A stretch of 64,000 nucleotides of DNA, taken from an uncultured Paracoccaceae bacterium. Lineage in GTDB: Bacteria > Pseudomonadota > Alphaproteobacteria > Rhodobacterales > Rhodobacteraceae. A program made the position numbers and the translations under genes. Positions 25,542 to 33,322 of the stretch are shown in pieces (position 1 is the first letter of the stretch; each line of letters opens with the position of its first letter). The stretch lies in assembly GCA_947499725.1 (NCBI GenBank), contig CANMPK010000003.1, positions 62,001 through 126,000 of the forward strand, written 5' to 3'. The notes beneath the pieces are model-generated. The model had not been told where the DNA came from. It ran no database searches and saw only the letters and a list, made by a program, of their open reading frames with translations.

Positions 25542-26477
25542 TTATTCGCTCCAGAAACCAGTGGCGAGTTTCTTAATTGCCTCGATGTTTCGTGGTCCCG
25601 GTGTGGCCTCAACATATTCGAGTGTGACAAAGCGATCATTTTTCACGGCATCCATCTCTGCGAAGGCCGGGTTGGACATCATGAACGCTCGTTTTTGTTC
25701 TGCGGTTACATCGCCGTAATTCACGATCACGATGACTTCGGGGTTACGCTCAACCACTTCTTCCCATGCAACGGTCGCCCAGCTTTTTTCGAAATCATCC
25801 AAGATATTCTGGCCACCTGCAGCTTCGATCAATGCAGTCGGCATGGCATAACGGCCCGCTGTAAATGGCGTATCTTCGCCGCTGTCGTAAACGAAAACGC
25901 GCAGAGGTTCGTCGCGAGTTGCTAAGCCATCTTTGAATTCTTTCAGCTCAGCTTTGTAACCTGCAACTAGGTCCTCTGCTTTTTCAGAAACTTCAAAAAT
26001 GGCACCTAGGTTCAATAGGTCATTGTACATATCATCCATTCCGACTTTTTCTTTGTCGCCGATATGGATGCAGCTTTCAGTTAGCTCATATACTTTGATA
26101 TCAAAGGGAGCCAATGTTTCTGGAGTGACTTCACCGCCAACTTTCATGCCGTAGTTCCAGCCGGCGAAGAAGAAGTCAGCATCCGCGCCAATCAGAACTT
26201 CTTTGCTTGGATATTTGCTCGAAAGTTCAGGTAGTTCTTCAACACCCGCGCGCATGTCTTCGTCTAGTGTTTTCCAGCCTGAGATACCCGTGTAGCCGAC
26301 CATCTTGTCTGCTAATCCAAGAACTAGCATCATTTCCGTAAGGTTCACGTCGTTCGAAATTGCGGCAGAAGGCACCTTGTCAAAGGTGACATCACGGTTG
26401 CAGCTTTGAACAGTGGTTTCGGCAAGCGTCATTGACGCAAAACAGGTCAGGCCTAGGGCCAGCGGCAGTGTTTTCAT
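25542..26477 (-). CDS. btuF: Periplasmic corrinoid/metal-complex binding protein (BtuF/FepB type)
   Basis: Helical-backbone (class III) substrate-binding protein of about 311 residues with a signal peptide (MKTLPLALGLTCFASMTLA). The two lobes and the linking helix are indicated by VLGLADKMVGYTG and NPEVIVIVNYGDV. I start it at 26477, with AGGA seven bases upstream. An ATG at 26492 overlaps the ATPase stop and would spoil the signal peptide only slightly. It delivers substrate to BtuC. The riboswitch suggests corrinoids. Cys30-like residue after the signal (VQSCNRD) is not in a lipobox. Confidence 0.85.
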   Translation of the reverse strand: MKTLPLALGLTCFASMTLAETTVQSCNRDVTFDKVPSAAISNDVNLTEMMLVLGLADKMVGYTGISGWKTLDEDMRAGVEELPELSSKYPSKEVLIGADADFFFAGWNYGMKVGGEVTPETLAPFDIKVYELTESCIHIGDKEKVGMDDMYNDLLNLGAIFEVSEKAEDLVAGYKAELKEFKDGLATRDEPLRVFVYDSGEDTPFTAGRYAMPTALIEAAGGQNILDDFEKSWATVAWEEVVERNPEVIVIVNYGDVTAEQKRAFMMSNPAFAEMDAVKNDRFVTLEYVEATPGPRNIEAIKKLATGFWSE

Positions 26478-26488
26478 GGTAGTTCCTA

Positions 26489-27271
26489 TCATGAATTGAG
26501 TTGAAAAGAGAAATGATCGGATTGGCTCTGGCTAAGTGTTTCAAGCTGAGCTTTTACGCGAAAGGCTCCTGAAACGAGACTTTCAGTCAGCACTTCGTTG
26601 GGCGGGCCAAATGCGATCGTTTGACCATGTTCCATGACCAATACGTCGTCACAAAAAGCAGCGGCCATATTGAGATCATGCAGAGATACGACCACTGTGA
26701 CATCCATGTCTTTCACAAGTTGCAACAGTTCGAGTTGGTGTTGGATATCTAAGTGATTGGTCGGTTCATCTAAAACCAACAGGCGGGGTTCTTGAGCGAG
26801 TGCGCGGGCCATCATAACGCGTTGGCGTTCACCACCGGATAAGGTGCCGATAGGGCGGTCCGCGAAGTCGGCTAGATCGGCCTGAATGAGTACGTCTTTA
26901 ATGACCTGTGCACAGCTTCTTCCTGACGCGGAGACGCTATGGCGATGGGGCAGGCGCCCGAGCGCAACAATGTCGCGAACGGTTAGCGCAAAGTCATTTG
27001 GTTGTTCTTGAAGTACTGCCGCCACTAAGCGTGCGGCGGCTTTCGCGGGCATGGCCCAAATGTCTTTGTTGTCCACAGTAATGGTGCCGCTTGTAGGCGC
27101 CTGATACCGATACAATGATCGCAACAGTGTGGATTTACCTGCACCGTTTGGGCCAACCACTCCTAAGATACGGCCGCACTCCAATACGAAGCTCGTTGGA
27201 TGCAAAATTAAAGGTGATTTGGCAGAAGGGCGCCAGCTTAGGTTGTCGGCTTCAAGCTTTGCGTGGCTCAT
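26489..27271 (-). CDS. btuD: ABC transporter ATP-binding protein (BtuD/FecE type)
   Basis: ATPase subunit, about 260 residues. Walker A GPNGAGKST, signature LSGGERQRVMMARAL, Walker B LLVLDEPTNHLD and the H-loop VVVSLHDLNMA are all intact. LAQEPRLLVLDEP and the whole layout match the B12/siderophore importer branch. The start at 27271 overlaps the DUF1636 stop (ATGA). A start at 27301 would extend into that gene without a ribosome site. The stop overlaps the binding-protein region, so all four genes form one riboswitch-controlled operon. Confidence 0.9.
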   Translation of the reverse strand: MSHAKLEADNLSWRPSAKSPLILHPTSFVLECGRILGVVGPNGAGKSTLLRSLYRYQAPTSGTITVDNKDIWAMPAKAAARLVAAVLQEQPNDFALTVRDIVALGRLPHRHSVSASGRSCAQVIKDVLIQADLADFADRPIGTLSGGERQRVMMARALAQEPRLLVLDEPTNHLDIQHQLELLQLVKDMDVTVVVSLHDLNMAAAFCDDVLVMEHGQTIAFGPPNEVLTESLVSGAFRVKAQLETLSQSQSDHFSFQLNS

Positions 27272-27675
27272 TGCGATTGCTCCACGGTGTTTTCCAAACA
27301 AGGAAAATGAGTGGGAATACGAGCGAGCGTGCTTTTCCGTAACTTGCCAGGGCGATCAACTGAAGAACACCATCCATCGCCGAGATACGCGTACTGGCGC
27401 GCGAATTCGACGAGGTCTTGAATGTCCGTTTCTGAATAGAGGTCTCCAAAGAGGTATGACGTTTTGCCGGATGCATGAAAGGCGACGGTACAAGCATGGT
27501 CACACCCGGCCATACAGGCTACGCCGGAAATCTTGTAATCTACGGGGACTGCATCGCCGGCCTTGTTAAAAGCGACTTGCAGTTTTTCGATTAAATCGAA
27601 GCCAAGTTTATGGCTGGACCCTTTCTGTTTACAACTCGTGCAAACAGAAATTTGGTGAGAACTGGTTTCGCCCAT
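27268..27675 (-). CDS. DUF1636 small metal-binding (ferredoxin-like) protein
   Basis: Protein of about 135 residues with Cys motifs CTSCKQKG near the N-terminus and CMAGCDHACTVAF in the centre. The spacing suggests a [2Fe-2S] thioredoxin-like ferredoxin or a metal carrier. DUF1636 proteins recur beside cobalamin-related genes. Start at 27675 is chosen for GGAGGG just upstream. It is the first gene behind the cobalamin riboswitch and overlaps the ATPase gene by 4 bp. A role in corrinoid reduction or cobalt handling after import is inferred. Confidence 0.82.
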   Translation of the reverse strand: MGETSSHQISVCTSCKQKGSSHKLGFDLIEKLQVAFNKAGDAVPVDYKISGVACMAGCDHACTVAFHASGKTSYLFGDLYSETDIQDLVEFARQYAYLGDGWCSSVDRPGKLRKSTLARIPTHFPCLENTVEQSQ

Positions 27676-27793
27676 TTCGCCCTCCGCGATTAAGCGGGGA
27701 GATAGAAGAGCCCAAAATGTTCTCGGCAAGTGCCGTAAAATTATTCATCAAGCCACCTTCCGAGCCACCCCGCTCGGGTTACGTTTGTTTCTT

Positions 27794-27947
27794 GATGGCA
27801 GGTCTCCTGACTTACGGCTTTTATGCGCTGTCCCTTCCCGGCATTTAGGCCAGTGGTTTTGACAGAGCACATACCGCTCACAGTTGCGGGGGCAGTCGCT
27901 GACTTATCACGTTGGTACGTGCTTCACAGCGTTCCCTTTTCATCCCA
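27794..27947 (-). promoter_or_regulatory. Cobalamin (AdoCbl) riboswitch
   Basis: Read on the minus strand, the element starts GGGATGAAAAGGGAA, contains the B12-box core CTGCCCCCGCAACTGTGAG and the CCACTGG segment, then GCCGGGAAGG and the 3' part GCCGTAAGTCAGGAGACCTG. These are the invariant blocks of the cobalamin riboswitch in the right order and length (~154 nt). It lies 119 bp upstream of the DUF1636 start and should repress the importer operon when adenosylcobalamin is abundant. Confidence 0.95.
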
Positions 27948-28070
27948 ATGTAGACTAAGCAGTCTTAGGAACCATCGGGATCCTAGCTGCCTGCTAGATA
28001 AGATTCTGTCAAGAGCTAGCGCGTGCGTCGCTACGTTACGTTTTGTGGCAGACAGATAGCTGGGAGGAAA

Positions 28071-28685
28071 TCACAGTTGCATTTTTTGGGCAAGCTCCAC
28101 GAGCTCGACGACTGAACCAATCTCGAGCTTTTCAAGAATGCGCGCTCTATGGTGATCGACAGTTCGGGGCGAAATGTCTAGGGCCCGCCCAATCTCTTTG
28201 CTCGACGTCGTTGATGGATGCTTCATGATGAATGTTGCCACTTCTTTTTCTCGAGTGGTCAGGCGTTGGAAGCGTGTCAGTGCATCGCTATTCTCAGAGA
28301 TTTTCTGCCTTGTTTGGTGGTCTCGCTCAAATGCAGCTTCTATGCAGGCAACCAGGTCGTTTTGTCGAAAAGGCTTTTCGAGAAAATCCACGGCCCCCGC
28401 CTTCATCGCTTGTACGGTTTCAGGAACCCCGCCGTGCCCGGAAATAAAGACGATTGGAATGACAAAGCCTTTTTCCAACATCAGAGTCTGCAGCTCCAGC
28501 CCATTTGTCTCAGGTAAACCATAGTCGAGCACAAGGCATCCGGGTCGGTTTGCGTCATACTGCTCTAGGTAAGATTTGGCGGTATCAAAAGCTTCCACAG
28601 AAAATCCACGTTTTCTGAGCGCGCGGGAAAGCGTGGTGCGCACTTCTGCTTCGTCGTCTATCAAAAATACTGTCGGAGTAGTCAC
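28071..28685 (-). CDS. FixJ/LuxR-type response regulator
   Basis: Two-component response regulator, 204 residues: receiver domain (1-120) with acidic pocket DDEAE (10-14), phospho-acceptor Asp54 (LVLDYGLPE) and Lys in EKPFRQND, then a LuxR/FixJ HTH (about 140-200: LTTREKEVATFI...SKEIGRALDISPRTVDHHRARIL). It lies 17 bp after the sensor kinase gene and is its obvious partner. The pair, together with the upstream aminotransferase gene, faces the divergent TAXI-TRAP operon, its likeliest target (inference). Confidence 0.9.
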   Translation of the reverse strand: MTTPTVFLIDDEAEVRTTLSRALRKRGFSVEAFDTAKSYLEQYDANRPGCLVLDYGLPETNGLELQTLMLEKGFVIPIVFISGHGGVPETVQAMKAGAVDFLEKPFRQNDLVACIEAAFERDHQTRQKISENSDALTRFQRLTTREKEVATFIMKHPSTTSSKEIGRALDISPRTVDHHRARILEKLEIGSVVELVELAQKMQL

Positions 28686-28702
28686 ATTCGCGCCCTATGC
28701 TC

Positions 28703-30694
28703 TTAAGCCCTTGAAGCTTTTGGTTTCTGTGCCGTTGGAATGGTAAAGCAAAAGGTGGTCTGTCCCGAAGTTTGATGGTCGTGCCAGAGGCGACCTCCGA
28801 AACTCTCGATGATATTCCGACTTATAGACAGCCCAAGCCCCATGCCGCCCTCTTTGCTTGTTTGAAACTGTTTGAACAACCGAACCCCTTTAAGAACCCC
28901 CGGGCCCGTATCCTTGACTTTCACCAGCAACACTTTTTCTTCGGTTTGCGTTTCTATGATCACTTTCCGATCCTTCGAATTCGCAGCTTCCATAGCTTCA
29001 ATAGCGTTACGGATCAGGTTGATCAGCACTTGCGCGATTTGCACACGGTTCCCTTTGACCCATGGGTTTTCGGCAGGTTCATAGATCAAAGCTACTTGGA
29101 GTTCCTCTGCCTCATGGCGCATGAGGCGGTTGGCCTGATCTAGCAATTCATTAAAGTTAAATGAGGAAACTCTACCTCTATCTTTTCTTACAAACCCTCT
29201 GAGCGCACGTACGATGTCGCCGCCTTGGTGCGCTTGTTCATCTAGCTCGGTCAAAATTGACATCAACTCGTCATTTGCCGCCCCATGCTCTTTGGCTGTC
29301 GAGATGGCAGCATCGACGTTCTGGGTAATCGCGGTTAAAGGCTGGCTCAGCTCGTGGGCCAAGCCACTTGCCATCTGTCCCATCACATTCACACGCGAGA
29401 AATGGGCTAAATCGCGACTTAGCTCATGCACTTTAGCTTCGGATTTTCGTCGCTGCGCGATCTCATTAATCAGGGTTTTGTTTGCCTTGCTGAGCTCGTT
29501 GTATGTTTTGGGCAGTGGCGCTTTGGCTGATACCTCTCCTTGCGACACCAAGGCTGTGCGAACCGCAAAGGCACGCACAGGTCTTAGAATCCATTCTGCA
29601 ATGGAGAGGCCGACAAAAGCGGTTAGAATTGAAATACCCGCCGCAATCCAAATATTGCGCGCGCGGTTCCGTTTGATTTCACCAATAAAATCGTTTTCGG
29701 GCGCGTAAACTGCGACGGTCCAAGGTAATTCGACGCCCTCTAAGGGCTCGAATAGCCCGAGGTAGTTATTGCGACGAAAGGAAAAGTTTGAAGGCAACCC
29801 GAAGTTTGATGCAGCGCCTTCTTCAAAATTTGCGAAGGCAGCTCGAGAAACGGGATCATCTATGTCCTTGATATTTGCAAAGCTGAGCGTTCCATCTTCG
29901 TTCAGGACTTTGATCTGATTAGGATCTGGGTGTGCGAGCACGCTGCCATCTTGGTGAAGGATGACTGCAGCGCCGGTTTCACTCACTCGCAGTTCACTCA
30001 AGAAATTTGAAATATCGGAAATTTCGATGTCTACGCCAACGACCCCTTGCAGCCCTTCTTGTGGAAAAACAATAGGAGTTGCCACGGTTATGCCCGGCTG
30101 TTGAGACGTGAAAAAGATATAAGGGTTGGTCCAAATGCGGCTGTCTAGGTTGCTGGCCTTGATATACCAGGGTCTCGTGCGCGCATCGTATGGGTCAAGA
30201 GGATCGTTATCGCGGGCTATGACTTCATAGTTTTCCGAGCGCCAAATGAAATCCGTTTTGCGGACGCCATCCTCTATGGTGATGAACTTGGTACGAAAGG
30301 GGCCAGGACCGTCGCTTTTCATCACATAGACGAAATTACCTTGCTCATCCCCATAATTGATTCCTGCGACGTTGGATTCTGTTTGAAGCAACTCAAAAAA
30401 ATAGCGCTCCATCGTTTCTCGATCGGTCGTTCCGACAAGGCCAGAATTCAATACGCGCTGGGCTTGTTCGGCCATTTCGCTTGCTGGCTCTAAGAAGCGC
30501 TTTGTGTGATCCACCGCGTTTGCACCAGCGCGTTCCATCAAGCCCCGCGCGTGTTCAAGGATCGCTCTTTCGGAAGAAAGGTAGGATGTCGTCACGACGA
30601 AAAGGATGGCAATGAACTGCAATCCAGCAAGGGAAATCGCAAGGACAAAGCCAAGCGAGAGTCGAATTCCGTCCTTTCTAAATCGATAAACCAA
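28703..30694 (-). CDS. Membrane sensor histidine kinase with periplasmic dCache domain
   Basis: Sensor kinase of 663 residues. A first transmembrane helix (about 13-36) and a second (about 348-370) enclose a periplasmic dCache-type ligand domain with the amino-acid/organic-acid motif TRPWYIKA. A short linker coiled coil is followed by HisKA with MASGLAHELSQPLTAITQN (phospho-His near 450) and an HATPase with N-box LINLIRNAIEAME, G1 VKDTGPGV and G2 GGMGLGLSIS. Organisation resembles DctB/FixL-like kinases that pair with FixJ-type regulators. It starts 9 bp after the aminotransferase gene, an arrangement suggesting it senses the substrate of that enzyme or of the TAXI-TRAP transporter. Confidence 0.9.
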   Translation of the reverse strand: MVYRFRKDGIRLSLGFVLAISLAGLQFIAILFVVTTSYLSSERAILEHARGLMERAGANAVDHTKRFLEPASEMAEQAQRVLNSGLVGTTDRETMERYFFELLQTESNVAGINYGDEQGNFVYVMKSDGPGPFRTKFITIEDGVRKTDFIWRSENYEVIARDNDPLDPYDARTRPWYIKASNLDSRIWTNPYIFFTSQQPGITVATPIVFPQEGLQGVVGVDIEISDISNFLSELRVSETGAAVILHQDGSVLAHPDPNQIKVLNEDGTLSFANIKDIDDPVSRAAFANFEEGAASNFGLPSNFSFRRNNYLGLFEPLEGVELPWTVAVYAPENDFIGEIKRNRARNIWIAAGISILTAFVGLSIAEWILRPVRAFAVRTALVSQGEVSAKAPLPKTYNELSKANKTLINEIAQRRKSEAKVHELSRDLAHFSRVNVMGQMASGLAHELSQPLTAITQNVDAAISTAKEHGAANDELMSILTELDEQAHQGGDIVRALRGFVRKDRGRVSSFNFNELLDQANRLMRHEAEELQVALIYEPAENPWVKGNRVQIAQVLINLIRNAIEAMEAANSKDRKVIIETQTEEKVLLVKVKDTGPGVLKGVRLFKQFQTSKEGGMGLGLSISRNIIESFGGRLWHDHQTSGQTTFCFTIPTAQKPKASRA

Positions 30695-30703
30695 CTTCTC
30701 TGA

Positions 30704-32035
30704 TCACATTCCCAAGTCTGACATGACATTTGCAACCGCGTCTGAAAGTATTCCCACAGCGTCTTCAAGCTGGTGCAATTCAGAGACAAAAGGCGGTGCG
30801 AGTAATACGTGGTCGCCGTTCTTGCCGTCGATCGTACCGCCCATCGGATAGCAAATCAAACCTGACTGAAAGGCAGCTTGTTTGAGGCGCGCATTGAATT
30901 TGAAGGCAGGATCAAGCGGCGCCTTGGTTTCGCGGTCCCTGACAAATTCCACTCCGACAAATAGACCGCGCCCTCGAATATCGCCGACATAAGGGTTTGA
31001 TGAGAGGGATTGGTGCAACATGTTTTGTAATGCTGCGCCCTTGTTCGCAACTTGTTGAACGATGCCGCTCCGCAATTTTTGTACGACCGCAAGGCCCGCG
31101 GCGCAGGCCGTTGGGTGGCCAACATAGGTGTGACCGTGTTGGAAAAAACCGGTCCCCTGTTTTATTGCATCATAGATGGTTGACGAACACATCATCGCGC
31201 CAATCGGCTGATAGCCGGCGCCGAGCCCCTTTGCTATGGTGCAAATATCTGGACTGATCCCTTCCTGTTCAGCTGCAAACATTGTGCCAGTGCGCCCCAT
31301 GCCGCACATGACTTCATCTAAGATCAGCAAGACTCCGTATTTGTCGCAAATCTCTCGGATTCGTTTGAAGTAGCCTTCCACTGAAGGCACAGCCCCCATC
31401 GTCGCGCCCACGACGGGTTCCGCAACAAAGGCCATCACTTGGTCTTCGCCCAAGCGGAGGATTTCTTCTTCCAGCTGGTTGGCCATTCTTTGACCAAAGT
31501 CAAAGAGGCTCTCGCCCTCTTGCTTTTCTCGATACTCATAGCATGGATCGATATGACTGACGTCGATTAACAGAGGCGCAAATTGCGCGCGGCGCCATTC
31601 GTTCCCACCAACTGCCAAAGCACCCAGTGTATTGCCGTGATAGCTTTGCTTGCGCGCGATGATCTTTGTGCGTTGCGGTTGGCCCACTTCAACAAAGTAC
31701 TGGCGTGCTAACTTGAGAGCGGCTTCTACGGCTTCTGAACCACCAGATACAAAATAGACGTGTTCCAACCCTTCAGGCGCGTGTTTTACCAAGAGCTCTG
31801 CCAATGCTTCTGCAGGCTCTGAACCAAGGAAACCTGTGTGGGCGAACGCCATGGAATCAAGCTGTGTTTTTATAGCGTCAATGATCTCTGGATCTCCGTG
31901 GCCAAGGCAAGAAACAGCAGCTCCGCCGGAACCGTCAAAGTAAGCTTTGCCGGATTCGTCATAAAGATAAACGCCAGCGCCTTTGACCCCAATCGGAGGT
32001 AACTTCTTGGAATTGCGCGGGAAAACATGACTCAT
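30704..32035 (-). CDS. Class III PLP aminotransferase (omega-amino-acid type)
   Basis: Fold-type I, class III aminotransferase of 443 residues. PLP phosphate is bound by GGSEAVEAA (98-106), the pyridine contact is Asp240 in LILDEVMCGMGRTG, and the Schiff-base lysine is Lys269 in IAKGLGAGYQP. Enzymes of this group act on omega-amino acids, amines or beta-alanine-like compounds. No substrate can be read from the sequence. First gene of an operon with a sensor kinase and response regulator, divergent from a TAXI-TRAP operon, so the transported compound may be its substrate. Confidence 0.88.
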   Translation of the reverse strand: MSHVFPRNSKKLPPIGVKGAGVYLYDESGKAYFDGSGGAAVSCLGHGDPEIIDAIKTQLDSMAFAHTGFLGSEPAEALAELLVKHAPEGLEHVYFVSGGSEAVEAALKLARQYFVEVGQPQRTKIIARKQSYHGNTLGALAVGGNEWRRAQFAPLLIDVSHIDPCYEYREKQEGESLFDFGQRMANQLEEEILRLGEDQVMAFVAEPVVGATMGAVPSVEGYFKRIREICDKYGVLLILDEVMCGMGRTGTMFAAEQEGISPDICTIAKGLGAGYQPIGAMMCSSTIYDAIKQGTGFFQHGHTYVGHPTACAAGLAVVQKLRSGIVQQVANKGAALQNMLHQSLSSNPYVGDIRGRGLFVGVEFVRDRETKAPLDPAFKFNARLKQAAFQSGLICYPMGGTIDGKNGDHVLLAPPFVSELHQLEDAVGILSDAVANVMSDLGM

Positions 32036-32258
32036 TTGAGTGATTCCTTCAGATTATCCGGCGCATGCAACCATATTTGGTTTGCCGTTTTCTATAGGTA
32101 GTTACGCGCATAGACAGATTGCCCGCCTTAAGAGACCCTTTTGTTATGTGCTGAAACGCATCCCGGCTTTTGATTTTCAGATGCCGAGTGACTGCTTTGT
32201 CGATCTAAGGCCTCGGGGGGATGCCAAAAGCACAAAAAAGACAATTGGGAGAGACGTA
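32036..32258. promoter_or_regulatory. Divergent control region, aminotransferase / TAXI-TRAP
   Basis: A 223-bp region sits between divergent operons. The receptor gene has GGGAGAGA just before its ATG. A reading frame continues upstream of 32259 to 32040 but lacks a ribosome site and would mask the signal peptide. It is the probable target of the neighbouring two-component system. No -35/-10 pair is certain. Confidence 0.45.
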
Positions 32259-33230
32259 ATGTCGTTCAAAAAAATCAATACAGCGGCGGCTGCAGCCGTT
32301 GCACTTGCTGTTTCCGCACCTGCTGCATTCGCGGAAGAGTTTATCACTATCGGCACCGGTGGTGTTACCGGCGTTTACTATCCAACCGGTGGCGCGATCT
32401 GCCGCTTGGTGAACAAGGGCCGTAAAGAACATGGTGTTCGTTGTTCTGTAGAATCCACTGGTGGTTCCGTTTACAACATCAACACGATCCGTGAGGGCGA
32501 ATTGGAATTTGGCGTGGCCCAGTCTGACTGGCAGTATCACGCATTCAACGGTTCTTCTCGTTTTGAAGAAGCTGGTGCATTCGAAGGCTTGCGCGCTGTT
32601 TTCTCTGTTCACCCAGAGCCATTCACCGTTGTTGCGCGTGCAGATGCAGGTGTTTCTTCATTCGATGATCTGAAAGGAAAACGCGTTAACATCGGTAACC
32701 CTGGTTCCGGTCAGCGCGGTACCATGGAAGTTTTGCTTGAAGCGAAGGGTTGGACAACTGGCGATTTCGCTTTGGCGACCGAGCTCAAAGCAGCAGAGCA
32801 ATCTGCGGCGCTGTGTGACAACCAGATTGACGCGATGGTTTACACGGTTGGTCACCCATCCGGTTCCATTCAAGAAGCGACGACTGCGTGTGACTCTGTT
32901 CTTGTGAACGTTTCAGGTGATGCGGTTGAGGGTCTGATCGCGGACAACTCATTCTATCGTACTGCAACCATTCCTGGCGGAATGTATCGTGGCAACGATG
33001 GCGATACATCGACATTCGGCGTTGGCGCGACTTTCGTGACATCTGACTCTGTTTCCGAAGAAGCAGTGTACACAGTTGTCTCTGCAGTGTTTGAGAACTT
33101 TGACGATTTCAAAAAACTGCACCCAGCATTCGCGAACCTGAAACCAGAAGAGATGGCGACTGCAGGTCTGTCCGCTCCTCTGCACCCAGGTGCTGCGAAA
33201 TATTACAAAGAGCAAGGTTGGATCGAATAA
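32259..33230 (+). CDS. TAXI-family TRAP solute receptor
   Basis: Periplasmic receptor of the TAXI group, 323 residues, with signal peptide ([22 protein letters not shown]). The mature start [20 protein letters not shown] (from about 28) is diagnostic of TAXI proteins, as is [23 protein letters not shown] receptors bind glutamate, glutamine or other acids in the few cases studied. The substrate here is unknown. A perfect 10-bp hairpin follows 22 bp after the stop and precedes the permease gene. Confidence 0.92.
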   Translation: MSFKKINTAAAAAVALAVSAPAAFAEEFITIGTGGVTGVYYPTGGAICRLVNKGRKEHGVRCSVESTGGSVYNINTIREGELEFGVAQSDWQYHAFNGSSRFEEAGAFEGLRAVFSVHPEPFTVVARADAGVSSFDDLKGKRVNIGNPGSGQRGTMEVLLEAKGWTTGDFALATELKAAEQSAALCDNQIDAMVYTVGHPSGSIQEATTACDSVLVNVSGDAVEGLIADNSFYRTATIPGGMYRGNDGDTSTFGVGATFVTSDSVSEEAVYTVVSAVFENFDDFKKLHPAFANLKPEEMATAGLSAPLHPGAAKYYKEQGWIE

Positions 33231-33252
33231 TCCAACGATCTTTGCAAAAAGT

Positions 33253-33277
33253 GAAGAGGCGCGATGAGCGCCTCTTC
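33253..33277 (+). terminator. Perfect hairpin after TAXI receptor
   Basis: GAAGAGGCGC and GCGCCTCTTC form a 10-bp stem with a GATGA loop. There is no U-run on the plus strand, so it is more likely an RNA 3'-end stabiliser or partial terminator that favours receptor mRNA than a full stop. Confidence 0.65.
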
Positions 33278-33322
33278 TGAGTGAAAAGCCCAAAAAATGG
33301 GATAACTCTGGGAGTGACACCA

